This document shows positions 35,193-47,201 of a stretch of DNA of 64,000 bases, piece by piece; the stretch's first letter is position 1, and every line of letters begins with the position of its first letter. The notes below the pieces were generated by a model. The model saw only the letters and a program-made list of their open reading frames with translations, searched no databases and was not told the DNA's origin. A program made the translations under genes and the position numbers. Origin of the DNA: Metopolophium dirhodum (taxonomy: Eukaryota; Arthropoda; Insecta; Hemiptera; Aphididae); the NCBI RefSeq assembly GCF_019925205.1, contig NC_083561.1, forward strand, positions 14,507,217 through 14,571,216. The letters run 5' to 3'.

Positions 35193-38100
35193 TTACATTT
35201 TTATTCCACCTCTTAATATTTTTACATCATCAACAGGTCGATCATTTTTATCCGTTTCTACCATGCCCATTCTTTTGACAACATTCATCCCGGAATGAAC
35301 ACGACCTAATGAAAAATACAAAAAATTAATAATGAAAATTGGTTTAAGTTCAAGTTTTTAATATTTTTAATGTGTTAGTTAATATACCAAATATTTGATT
35401 CTAAAGTTTTTTTCAATAATGTGCAGATATTACATTTTTACAAAACCCTTTAACTTTCTATGAGCAGAGATGTAATAAATGTTCCATATAGTTGTGGGGA
35501 ATTTGTATATACTTTTCTATATTTTATTTATCAGTTCCAAAGGTACTATGAGTATTAAAGTAAAAAAATAGATTGGCATGAGCATTTATAATAAATAGTA
35601 TTTTTATTTATAGTCAATGGTACGTATTATGGGGTATTTGTTCAAAAAGAAGTTGTTGTACAAAAATCAGTTAATGCAGATACTCATGTGGATAGAACAT
35701 AAATCAATTATTAGTTTTATATTATGTTAGACATTTGAAAATATGTTTACAAAAACCATCAAAAGATTATTAACTTAAATTTTAGATTCTGAAGGAGCGT
35801 TAAGTGTATTGATTTTACAATGTGCTTTTTTTTTTATACTGAAAGGTGAAAAGTAATAAGAAAAATTTGAGTTTTTTCAGATAGTAAATTGGATTTGATA
35901 GTTTTTGGGTAATACTTTGAGAGACTAAAGTTGAAAATGCCAAAAGTATTTAAAAATAATCAGGAAAAAAAAATTTTATATTATACATATACTCCTGATG
36001 AGGACTACTAAATAACTGAGGTAGGTACTCAGAGCCGTATTAAGAGAGGGGAGAATTGACTCCGGGCGCCATAGTTTTGTAAAAGTAAGGGGGCGCCTTT
36101 ATTTGCGCCTAATATGTTACCTGTGGCTCAAATTGTAGGAAAGGGGCATGAATTTCCCTGGGGCGCTGAATTGCTTGACACACCTCTGTAGGTACTCCAT
36201 AATACTATTTAGGTTAGGTACCTGCTGTTATACCTACTTATCTTATATCATGAATTTTACTAACAGATTTTACCTAACATTATTCTTAAAATATCTAATA
36301 AGTGAATTTCATTTGAATACCTAACGTAAATAATTTTTGTACCATAATATTTATATTTGTTTAGTGTATAGCACTATAGCCATATAAGAACATCAAGAAC
36401 TTTTTGGTTATTGTCAATTAGCAAATATTTGTAGTTTTTTAAGTGAATACTTCTTATGAGACTCTGGACCCGTTTAACACTCAGCGTTAAACACCACTTC
36501 TCTTAATACGTTGAGCGCTGATGTCGACGTGTCTTTTATATACTAATCTATGGTATTTATTTTGTTCTCTGCAGCCGACATCAACAACTTGTTAAACGAA
36601 TTAAAAAATTAAATTTTTATTTAGCATTTAACTTTTTAGAGCATTTTTTTGCGTTTAAAGAACATTTTTATGGTTTGAAATCATTTTTTTGTAAATTGTA
36701 TAAGAATAATATAAATAAACCTTTCCCAATAAAAATATGTGTGTCAGTACACCAGAAGTGAATATGGGAATGGTAGGGGTGGAATTTGTTTAATTGATCG
36801 ATAAAATACAAATTTAACATATTATATTAATACATATTTTGATGTGTGGTAGTAACATTGTTACCGTATACCATACTAAGTTGTATTTGAACGTACAAAT
36901 ACAGGAATCACCGTACACCCGATTACACGTAGCAGTGCCTAACCTAACTTAACCGGAGCCCACTTCCTTGCCAAGGGGCGGACTGTTGCAACAATTTGGC
37001 CCAGGAAATCTATATTTTTGCAATCACAAAATGTGAAAGCTTAAATATGGTACCAATGTTTTAACAAATGAAGGTTGCACCCTCTATTTGTCTTCAATTT
37101 TATCAGGAAATAACTTAAGACTCGATGTGTTTATAGTAATTTATCAGAGTATAATGTATTATTTATTTTCTATAACTCTGTAACTGAGTGACAATGGATG
37201 AAAAACATAGGTCGAGATTCGACATGGCTTTTTAAACTGCTCTAACTTGATTTTTCTAAGTGTTTCCTTTTTCCAGTTAGACATAGATGTATTATATTAA
37301 TTGATCGGTATAGTAAACGTCAGATTAAATTATAAATAGTGCGTGGATTTAAGTGAAATAAAAACAAGAAAAATGTCTTAAAATAATACGATTTAATACA
37401 CTAATATTACAAAGCTAATAAACTACCCAAAAAAATTAATAGTCAATTTAAATGAATATAAAATAAAATTTAGATAGGTATATTCGTTATATTTTGTGTT
37501 TCATTATAGCACTGGTTAATTAAATGCTATTTAATATTTTCAAATAAAAAACTTCCAACAGTTATTGGCATATACTGAAGTCATATAAGAGCGAACATAA
37601 TATGTAATAAAAATAGAAATATTAGAACAAAAAAAATTATATTTATTATTTACAAAATTTTGTTATAAATATTTTATATTATACCTATATATTATATTTT
37701 ATATTATTTTTCAATGAAAAAATTCAAGTTAAGCTCTCATAAAGTTTAATTATTTCTACTTATAAAATTTACAAAAAATGATTTCAAACCATAAATATGT
37801 CCTAAAAACGCAAAAAAATGCTTTAAAAAGTTTAATGCTAAATAAAAATTTCATTTTTCAATTTGATGAAACAATTTTTTTGCTTGAGATGTAACGTTTT
37901 ATAAAATTCAGAAATCCACGTCCTAGTTATAAATAATAATTTCTGATAATAAATTGATGTCAGCCGAACCGAAATCTAAAATCTTAAACACCTAATATAA
38001 AGAATTGTTCACACTCGTGCGTTATGATACATAAATATAAAATATTTATACCAATTTTATTATAAATATATAATAATAACAAATTAAAAGAACAGTGCCC

Positions 38101-39886
38101 ACAGGGAAAATTCCCGATATCTCAGTCCTCCCCTGGCCTTGCCAGAGCCACAGAATATAATATATAATACAGAGAACCAGACGCAGGTTACAGGAACCGC
38201 TGTGCGCCCATCTACTTTTGTTTACCTATTCCTCGCTACATTAAAAAATATTCAAAAACAAATGTATAATTTTTTTTTTTATATAGATCCAATCAAAGTT
38301 AAATATTTATTGAAGTATTCACTTTGGCTGTGCTTTCTGACACACACAAGTTTTTTTTTTTGATAATTTCTATTGAATTTTATATGATTTTCTAATAGTA
38401 TTAGGTTATATGTTTACCAAATATTGTATGTTTTTTATCAAGCCACTGAGTTGGTGCTAATGTAATGAAAAATTGTGAACCATTTGTATTAGGTCCTGAG
38501 TTAGCCATAGACACAATACCTGCTCCTAAAATAATATAATAATACATTAAATATTAATATAACTGTGAAACTCAAAATGTATATTGAACAATATTCGTTT
38601 AAATATAAAACATATAATTTATTTAACCTGTATGTCTAAGATCATCATGAATTTCATCGTCGAAATGAGTACCATAAATTGATGTACCCCCTCTGCCAGT
38701 GCTAGTTGGATCACCACCTAAAATTAACAATAGTTATATCATAATTTTATTTTATTTACACTCAGTTTAATATTATAGTACGAGAAAGAATGATTGCAGA
38801 AATTAGTATTTACCATATAAGTACTAAGTTAGATATAAATAACTATTATACATTATGACTACAGTCTGTATGCCTCATCCAACTAAATTGTCTTCAAATA
38901 TTGAACAAAGTATTGAGTTATAGAGTCTGTAGACTATAGTACATAGCCATTAAAAAAGTCATAGAGTTATTTAAGTATTTAGCATATAGATAAATCTCTA
39001 CATTACAAAAATTCAAAATCAGCTTAAACTTTAAAAAACACATCAGATAGGTGACAAGCAGATGGTAAAATAAAAGCTTAATGGATAATTGTAAATAATT
39101 TATTAAATATTTTAATGTAACAATGAAGTATAATGTACATTTTATTGTTATTAAATTCAATATTTATGTAAAGGTATACAATTATATTTTAATGCACAAA
39201 GACTGCATCAAAATTCTAAACTTTAAATATATTACTGTCACAATTTACTTCAGTACCACTGATCACTATTGGCTCACAGTTTGCAGATCCAAAAACAAAG
39301 TAACATATTAAGTACTTATGGGCTATGGCAATAATGTTGGACAATTTCTTTTAAAATCATTATTGTCAGTTAAACCTTGTAAGATAAAAAAGGTGGTAGT
39401 ACAGTCGTTTTAATACAAATACTAACAATTTTTAATTTTAAACAAATGGAATTACAAAATAATACTTATAGAAATAAAAATGAATGTAATTTTAAAACTG
39501 GATTATGCTTTACCTATGCTCTACGCATATATTTATTTTACTTAAATTAAGATAAAATATTAGAAAATTATACGTCTTGCTCTATTGAAAATTTTAATTT
39601 ACATTAAACTCTTACCTTGAATCATAAAATTGCGAATAATTCTATGACATTTTGTATTATTATAATAACCACGTCTACAAAGTTCTGCAAAATTACGGCA
39701 AGTCTCTGGAGCATGATCCCAGTATAGTTCAATTGTTATTTGACCCATTCTAAAGTTAACAGAGTAAGTAAAAATGCATATGTTTGTGTTGGTAGATTCT
39801 TACGTAGTCTCAATAATTCCAAATTGTGGTTTCCATGATTTGTCCGGAATACCCCCAGCTCCGTGGATCATAACTGAATCTTTCAT
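35193..39886 (-). CDS. PPIL1: peptidyl-prolyl cis-trans isomerase, PPIL1-type cyclophilin
   Basis: Five exons: 39804-39886, 39616-39749, 38628-38717, 38418-38525 and 35193-35305. They give 175 aa with agreeing phases. A single cyclophilin domain covers about residues 24-170, with ETTMGQITIELYWDHAPETC, NFAELCRRGYY, HRII, FMIQGGDPT, GRGGTSIYG, MANSGPNTNGSQFF and WLDKKHTIFGRV. Compared with cyclophilin A numbering, the catalytic arginine (R64 here) and the F69, M70 and Q72 pocket are kept. The phenylalanine normally before HRII is cysteine (C62). The short insert-free domain and the ending ETDKNDRPVDDVKI match PPIL1, a spliceosome-associated nuclear isomerase recruited by SKIP. The N-terminus (MKDSVMIHGAGGIPDKSW) is slightly longer than in vertebrate PPIL1. 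The third exon ends at a GTTAAA donor, weaker than usual. Confidence 0.95.
35775..35880 (-). repeat. interspersed family 1, right-end fragment (reversed)
   Basis: AGATTCTGAAGGAGCG, then TGTATTGATTTTACAATGTG, then ACTGAAAGGTGAAAAG is the reverse complement of the family 1 right end (compare 44600-44670). It lies in intron 4 of the PPIL1 gene. Confidence 0.6.
36030..36188. mobile_element. hAT-like MITE with perfect 8-bp duplication
   Basis: 159 bp flanked by TAGGTACT on both sides (36022-36029 and 36189-36196). The ends CAGAGCCGTATTAAGAG and, reversed, CAGAGGTGTGTCAAGC share the CAGAG start. The body contains GGGCGCC blocks in both orientations. It lies in PPIL1 intron 4. Confidence 0.75.
36590..37930. 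repeat. inverted hAT fragments related to the 49232 element
   Basis: 36595-36690 and 37780-37870 are reverse complements over about 85 bp (ATTTTTATTTAGCATT..., GGTTTGAAATCATTTTTT). 37370-37560 matches 49260-49590 of the intact hAT (AGATAGGTATATTCGTTATA, TGTTTCAT.ATAGCACTG), and 37780-37900 matches its other end near 50030-50130. It is an internally deleted relative with an extra inverted right end. No ORF survives. Confidence 0.55.
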
Positions 39887-40143
39887 TTTTATTATTTTAT
39901 TAAACCTTATCAGTAACCGATTTGTTCAATGATAATCTTCCTTGCTCAGTAATCTGTTATTCAGTGACTTTTTTTTCCAATTTCTACAATGATATATTTA
40001 AATTATTAAATGGGTATCTGCATTCTGCATTATAAATAAAGATAAAACATAACACTAAGATACTTTCCCACTCTTTTAAGGTAAGAAAAAATAAGAGTAA
40101 TAATGCTCTTAAAAATTGTCATTTATATTAGGTACATAACAAC

Positions 40144-40175
40144 ATTGATTATAAATACTAGTATTTATAATCAAT
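40144..40175. repeat. perfect 32-bp palindrome
   Basis: The left half ATTGATTATAAATACT is followed directly by its exact reverse complement. It lies about 260 bp upstream of the PPIL1 ATG. Confidence 0.85.
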
Positions 40176-40177
40176 CT

Positions 40178-40298
40178 AGAAATTCGTTAAACTAAACCGG
40201 TGTGAAAAATTATGCACCGGTATATTTGAACCATATCATTTACATGGTTCGCTATTCCGGTGTGGGATAATTTTAAACCGGTCTAGTTTAGCAAATTT
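40178..40298. repeat. ACCGGT-containing fold-back
   Basis: The left arm (AAATTCGTTAAACTAAACCGG... to GAACCAT) pairs with the right arm (ATGGTTCG... to ACCGGTCTAGTTTAGCAAAT) over about 55 bp at roughly 75 percent, with only a few bases between. Four ACCGG/CCGGT sites. It could be a fold-back MITE; a transcribed hairpin cannot be excluded. Confidence 0.6.
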
Positions 40299-41066
40299 AC
40301 TTAACGATAACAACTAACAAGTTATCATCACACCATACACATTTAAATTTATTTCCAAGGTTGTGATGAATTAAAAGGTAATTCAAAAATAAAATTATAC
40401 ACCTACCTATAATTTATTTTGTATGTCCATTGGCTATTGTAGGATATAAAAAATAACAATAAAATATTAATCTACAAAAAACAATTTTCAATCAATCTGT
40501 ATTCTGCGCTCCTATGATTTCTTATTATTATAATAAGCATTTGATATTTATAACAATTGATGACTATTTCCAATTCTGTGTCTACTGTTTAGTATTTAGC
40601 ACTATCGTGATATTAAGTTAAGATCACAGACTAAGATATAAGATCGTGTCTACAAGTTATAACTACTGTCAGACTGTCTAGACGCGGAATAATAAAAGTT
40701 TTAAGTTATTCAGTCGTGGTCTACATAGTCGTCTAGATACCCGTGAGTGATAAGAGAAAATGGTAAGAATGGTTATACGACAGTTAGGTTACACAAGTCG
40801 GGGGATATTTTCGATTTTTTTGTATCTGAGCGTAGCGTAGCGAGCATCACTGTATTTGCTTACCATTTTTTCACGTTTGCCGCCCTGCCCTGTAGGGCCT
40901 TTGCCGCAAATAATAATTCAATTATTGAATATAATATACACGGAAGGGTACCTAGCAGTGCTATAGATACCAATCCACATGACAAAATGTTGTCATGCTA
41001 ATCCGTAACCTAGTTCCTAGACACAGCGTATGCCGTATATCATTATAGAACAATATGAGTGATAAG

Positions 41067-41110
41067 CCACAGAATATATGAAATATATATATATTTCATA
41101 TATTCTGTGG
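41067..41110. repeat. perfect 44-bp palindrome
   Basis: The left half (22 bp, beginning CCACAGAATATATGAAATAT) is followed by its exact reverse complement, with no spacer. The same CCACAGAATATA start occurs at 18537, 21524, 33992 and 38148. It lies about 660 bp upstream of the PDP coding start. Confidence 0.85.
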
Positions 41111-41769
41111 ATAAGCACTATAATATAGTTCTAAGCACGGTTTATTGTTCTATGGTTTAAGATATATATACAGAATATATATACTACAACTAGTATTGGG
41201 GAAACAAATTAACAAAACGCGCTCTGGTGGAGTAAATTGTACCTTCCGATTCGGAATGCATAGATATAGTTTTATATCGGTTATTTTACTTTTTCTAGTA
41301 AATTAATATTGTTCTGAAAACTTTATACTCCGACATAGCTAACTGTATACGTTGGTAAGTACAATTTCTATTAATATTATCAAATACATTCAAATACACT
41401 TCACTTGAAGCAAAACGTATACGGAATATCAGGAAATTACATACAAGCTGATTATGTTTATCCTACTCCGGACTGGTGGGGTACTGGGGTAACCGCCTAA
41501 CCAATAACCATCATTCAGTATGGCAGGCGTCGACAGCGTGCCCGGTGTTAATTTTTTTTCCCAATATATCTGTGGTTCTGGATGAAATATGCAGATTGAT
41601 AACTCTATCATACGACATTTTCTTATCAAATATCATTTATCAGACAATTAAGTTTTTTTATTTTTTATACGGTTAGTGGATATCCGATATTACTTCAATA
41701 GATACTGGATAAATAAACATTATACAAATTAATTCATAACTTTCATTATAGGTTTTAAGTTTGTGGATC

Positions 41770-44700
41770 ATGTCTCTTAATTTGTTTATTAATAACGTGT
41801 GTTTACTGGGCATTAAAAACATATTCAAGTTTCAATTACATTCAAAATGTATACATAGGTCTGTTGCAGCTAGAAAAATAACACCTCAAGAAGTATATTT
41901 TTTTTCTAATTTTAGAATACCTACTACTATCCTGTTACTTTAATTATATATATATATAATTGACAATTGTAGGTGACAGCGATTTTAAGCTCTAAAGAAC
42001 ATATTTATGAATTTGAACAGAATTTGGGATCTGTTAAAGCATATGAAACAAATCAACTGGAATCAAATGCTCCAATTGAAGATACTCGTGCTGAAGCAAA
42101 ATGTCTTTTAACATCTGGTTGGTATGTTTAATATATTGTTTATTAGTTTCGGTTATAGTTTTCAAGCTTTTAGCTTCATTCATAATTATTGTGTCAGAAA
42201 TTTTAAAACAAGGTTTGGTGGCCTGTTATAAATTGTTTATTTTTAAAACCAGGTTTTAAGCTCTGAATTTATAACAACCAAATTATTTTATACAAATTTC
42301 TTATAAGAATACCTATGATTATAATTTATAATAAGAGGTAACATCTCTACCGGAACTCATAGTTGTTGATTTAGGCGATAAATGTTATCATTTATACATG
42401 AGAATGATAGTCACGGTCTTAGAAGACACCTAAGATCTCCTAAGACCGTGATGATAGTTAATTTATATGAAGTAGCACAATACCCATATATGTTGAGTTA
42501 TTTATTTAATTAATTTCTATTTATTTTAAAATGTGATTTCCTATTTTAAGATATATATTATGTTCCTTGAAAATAAAATACACTAATCTTAATAACAATC
42601 TATATTGAAGATAGTTAATTGATTAAATAGTATTTCAAATATTGATATTAAACTAATGGATATGGCATTAAATAAAAATCTGTTAGCCAACATAACTGAT
42701 ACTTTTGTGAACTGCAACATCATTGCATCTCTTTTCACCTGTGTTTAAATGTTAATTTATTTAACACTTAGAAATGTGAGTTAGAACCATCGTTTCTCTC
42801 TACGTGGCCAATAAGCAGTCTTGTAAACAGACTAGTATTCGAATAAAAAAGTATTAAAAATACTTTTAAAATACTATTATAAAAATGTATTTTATCAATA
42901 CTCACCAAATACAAGTATTTTTTTAAATGTTATGCTTTATAATATATGTGTATATTGTACACTAGTATAGGTACCTATTATGTTACTACTTACCATAGAT
43001 TTTAACAATTACTATAACATGTCTGACTATTTAGAGCAGTGTTTCTCAACCTTTTTTAAGTTACCGCCCCCTTGAGTGGCAATCACTTTTTTAACACCCC
43101 TTCCTATGTGAGAATTCTATAATTAAGGGTATGGGAAGAGAGATAGGAAAGGAGTTGATGATTTGGAAAATTTAAAGGAAAAAATTGAAATGATCTAATA
43201 ACTCATGTTTTCATTTATTTTTATATTTGATATATTTTTATTTATAGTTCTAGTAATAAGTAAATTAATTAATAAAAAGGTGGGCAAGTGGGTGTCGCTC
43301 TGCTGTACAGTATTTTCCAGATGGGTCACTATAATTGATGGTGTTAAATTTGAATTCAATGATATAATATCATTGTACAAGAAATACGATTCTGAACGAA
43401 AACAGTCAGTCAGTCTATGATATTACTAAATATATTTGATGATATTATTGTGAATAAAGTAATTTATATATTAACTTATTTACGTAAACCCTTTTTTTAA
43501 ATTTTCAATCCTTAGCTATAAAAGTTGAACATTTTTCTTAAATTTTGTCAAAATTTGAACTTTAAATGTTTATAAAAAAAAATTGTGCCTATGTATTTTT
43601 AATATTTTTCAACTGCTTTTGTAACAATATATCAGGAGCCTTGCATTAAATTTTCACGCTTTTTTACCCAACAAATTCAATTTTATTGATATTTATAGAA
43701 AAAAAAACTGAAAATTGAAAACTGACAATGTCAGTAAACAGCTCAAAAAGAGTTAAAATTTTTTCAAAAATTTATGGTGTATAGAAAATGAAAATATAAA
43801 CATTCAGTAAAATTTTCATGTATAGTAGAGTAATTAATAGAGTTATTTGTTTTTGAATAACAATAAAATAATAAAACCGCTACATGAGAAATCAAGTGAA
43901 TATCCAATATTGTAAAAATATGAACTTCAAACACTCATTAAAATTTAATTTGATTTGCTTGTAGATTTTTTTTTTGATAAATGTAGACAAACTTACGAGG
44001 AATCTTATATTACATTTTCAAATCTTAGATTTAAAAAGAAAAATTTTCATGAATTCTCAACTCAAAAAATGTATTGATTTTTCCGTATTTTGTCAAGATT
44101 TGAACTTTAAATGATTATAAATAAAAACTGTGACTAAGGATTTTTTTTTCAAATGTCATCGTAACAATATAATAGGAGCCTTGTATTAAATTTTCAAGCT
44201 TTTTTACCCAACAAATAAAGTTTTAATGACATTTTTAGAAAAAAAGACTAATAAAATTAGAAACAGAAAATGTTCTTAAACAGTTCAAAACAAATCAAAA
44301 TATTTTGAAAATTTTATCGTGTACAGAAAAAGCAAATATAAACGACCAGTGAAAATTTTATATATACGTTCATTTGTTTTAGAGTTACACCAAAAACCAA
44401 TATTGACTTTATGGAATACCGATTTTGCATAAATATTCTTTTTTTCCTTAATTGTTATGTTGTTTTTCCCTGCGCTTTTGAAAACTATTGGGTATTTTAA
44501 AATTTGGCCTTCCGAATGCATCAACTAGATTCACTTTCCCATCAAACAAGATACTGTTAAAGGACATCAAAGCAGTTTTACTGCCCCAAACCGTGATGAC
44601 AGACACAAAAATAAAAAAAAAAAACACACATTGTAAAATCAATACATTCATCGTTCCACTCAGAATCTAAAATTAAATTAAACATTTAAGAAAATGTTAA

Positions 44701-47201
44701 TATACAATTTTTAGTTTGCTTGGATTATTAACTTTTTTAGACATAATTTCTGATTGTTGTATAAAATTATTAAAATATTAACTTCAGTGAGATGGTTGAA
44801 CTTGATAATGGTGGTTTTTAGCAAGTTTTTTGACATTAGGTTTGATATTTGTTAACATAAGTCATAAATCTTCTCTTGATACGATATTGAGTCGATTCCT
44901 CTTCTTTGTAATTAAATCTGATACAGTACTGAACCCTCGCACGACAAGATATTAGGAAAAAAAGGCTATTAAAATTTTTTTAACGTGAGTCCACAGTAGA
45001 ATAAGGATGAATTATGTTAGTTTTAAACCAAAATGCCGCCCCTCTACCACCCAAAACTAGTTCACTGCCCCTCGGTGACACTTCATCACCAACTGGGGGG
45101 CGATATCGCCCCGTTGAGAACTACTGATTTAGAGATAAATACATGTTCACATAATTCATTCTGCATTCAAGTAAATTTCAACTAATATTGATAAAATCTT
45201 AATGAAAAAAATAAGATAAAAAGTGGTATTAACTATTAATATGGAACTATTTTAAAATTATTAGATTTTCAGTTTTCTTAAAAAAATTCCAATACAGAAA
45301 CCATATAAAATTTGATATGGCATTTTTTTAATTTTAAATTTTGTTATTACCTACTTTTGCTATATAAAAACAGTAGTTTTCAATGAAAATAATATTGTTT
45401 TTATTGATGTCAATATTTTGTGAAAAATAATAAATTAAAATTAATAAAACGGACTTTATGGTATTTTATTATAAGTATTTAAATTTTTTTAAGAATACTT
45501 TTAAAAAGTATTCAAAATACTTAAAAAATACACTAAAAAAAATTGTATCTAGAATACCATATAAATATTATATAAGACTGCCAATAAGCATACTATGTTT
45601 AGTGAAGATAGGAATGCTATATTTATATGTTTAATATCAACTATTTCAAATCAAATTAATATCAATGGTTTTTAATTGTTTAGGTATGTTATTCGGAGTA
45701 TTTGATGGGCATGGTGGCGCAAGCTGTTCACATGTAATTACCAAACGTTTATTTGATTACATTTGTGTAAGTCTATTGCCCAAGCCACTACTTTTAGAAT
45801 ATCTAGAATCTGGTAATCAGCTTGTTGAAATGCGCAATGAGACATTTGATTTAGTTGGTGAATTAAAAACCTTATATGCTCAAAGTCTGAAGTCATATGT
45901 ACTTAAATTAATAAATGAAAGCCAAGAACATCAGTTTAAAATGAAAGATGCATTAGAAAAAGCTTTTTTGCAATTAGATGAAGATATTATGGCTGAAGCA
46001 AGATTTAATATCAATAGTGAGGTTGATAATTTAACATTGAATGTAGGGTTGTCTGGATCTGTAGCATGTGTTGCTCATATTGATGGACCTCATTTACATG
46101 TTGCTTCAACCGGAGATTGTTTGGCAGTAGTTGGAGTATATACAGACGACGACACATGGATAGCTAAGGTAGATCATAATTTGTTATGCTTGGCATTCCT
46201 TTGAATATATTAAATAGTTGTGTGTTTAACTAGGTTATGGTTGAGGAACATAATACTGATAATTTAAATGAACTTCATAGAGTGATTTCTGAACATCCAT
46301 CTAATGAAAAAGATACAGTTATAAAATATGAAAGACTTCTTGGTCAGCTAGCACCATTAAGAGCTTTTGGAGATTTAAGGTTGTTAACTTTTAATTAAAT
46401 TAGTAATGATATTTTATATGACAATATAATTCATACACAATACTATTATACAATATCTTTCATCATAAATACTATTTTATTATTTGATATTTAAAATATT
46501 AGATATAAATGGTCAAGAGAAATGTTATCGGAACACATTGTTCCTAAACTGGGAGAAAATGCAATACCTCCTTTTTACTACACGCCTCCATATTTAACTG
46601 CTAAACCTCAAGTTGCTCATCATCATCTTCAACCAAGAGATAAATTTCTAATACTTGCTACAGATGGCCTGTGGGATTTCATGTCTCCGTTACAAGTAAT
46701 ATAGAGTTCTGTTTATGTTTATGTTTAACCTTACACAATCATTGTTTATATAATTGTTTAACAATTTATAAAAAGCAGCAATAATGAATTGCCAATTAAA
46801 ATTGTAATACTACTCAGTACTCAGTATTAGCTTCTCAAAGCTCTTAAGGTGTAATTAAATTAATTATTTTAACATTTTAGGTTGTTCGTTTGGTTGGAGA
46901 ACACATGAGTGGAAAAGTTACATTGACACCACTTACGTTACCAAGAAAAAATATGAAATTAAGTGACATAAATAATTTACTTTTACAAAGACGAGACAGT
47001 TTAAAACGAAAACCAGTTGATGCAAATGCATGTACACATTTAATACGCAATGCATTAGGCGGTTCCGAATATGGTGTTGAGCATGCTAAATTATCTCAAT
47101 TACTAAATTTGCCCAAAAATATTTCTAGATCATTTAGAGATGATATAACTATAACTATTGTTTATTTTAACACAGAGTACTTAAGACATCCTCAATCTTA
47201 A
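41770..47201 (+). CDS. [pyruvate dehydrogenase]-phosphatase catalytic subunit, PP2C family
   Basis: Six exons: 41770-41892, 41973-42117, 45684-46168, 46234-46379, 46503-46695 and 46881-47201. They give 470 aa with agreeing phases. The first about 35 residues are basic and hydrophobic with few acidic residues, as expected of a mitochondrial presequence. Then come SNAPIEDTRAEAKCLL, FGVFDGHGG (D97, G98: metal site), LHVASTGDC, RAFGDLRYKW, PPFYYTPPYLTAKP, LILATDGLWDF (D354) and RDDITITIVYF. These are the PP2C metal-binding motifs plus segments specific to the PDP1/PDP2 branch. The enzyme dephosphorylates the E1-alpha subunit and reactivates the pyruvate dehydrogenase complex in the matrix. STGDC carries a cysteine where many relatives have serine. 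AATAAA lies at 47307. The 3.6-kb second intron is mostly nested transposons. Confidence 0.95.
42411..42451. repeat. short perfect hairpin in PDP intron 2
   Basis: TCACGGTCTTAG (42411-42422) and its exact reverse complement CTAAGACCGTGA (42440-42451) enclose a 17-base loop. It may be a fragment of a repeat; no function is implied. Confidence 0.6.
43037..45126. mobile_element. inner hAT element nested in the outer one
   Basis: Ends CAGTGTTTCTCAACC and, reversed, CAGTAGTTCTCAACGGGGCG. Exact 8-bp flanks ATTTAGAG at 43029-43036 and 45127-45134. CAGNGNTTCTCAAC is a typical hAT terminus. Family 1 sequence (43274-44670) fills most of its interior, so it is itself interrupted. No transposase frame remains. 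Confidence 0.85.
43274..44670 (+). repeat. aphid interspersed repeat family 1, copy B (longest)
   Basis: The most complete copy, from AAAAAGGTGGGCAAGTGGGT to CATCGTTCCACTCAGAATCT. It contains internal near-duplicates: AATTTGAACTTTAAATG-type blocks at about 43550 and 44097, and CAAGCTTTTTTACCCAACAAA-type blocks at about 43655 and 44195. About 1.4 kb, AT-rich, no conserved protein. Innermost layer of the nest. Confidence 0.7.

Larger units (their letters stand above)
39887..41769. other. intergenic between PPIL1 and PDP starts
   Basis: A divergent intergenic region that should contain both promoters. It includes two perfect palindromes (40144-40175 and 41067-41110), a fold-back at 40178-40298, and a patch at 40790-40920 (ATCTGAGCGTAGCGTAGCGAGCATC) of repeat-like character. 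An acceptor-like TATAGG just before the PDP ATG suggests a non-coding first exon upstream. Confidence 0.4.
42816..45580. mobile_element. outer hAT-type element (CAGTCTTGTAA family), interrupted
   Basis: Ends CAGTCTTGTAAAC and, reversed, CAGTCTTATATAAT. Exact 8-bp flanks CCAATAAG at 42808-42815 and 45581-45588. Internal GTATTCGAATA and AAAGTATT sub-repeats as in 14532-15086. Removing the insertion at 43037-45134 leaves about 670 bp, close to the 555 bp of the other copy. Confidence 0.8.
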
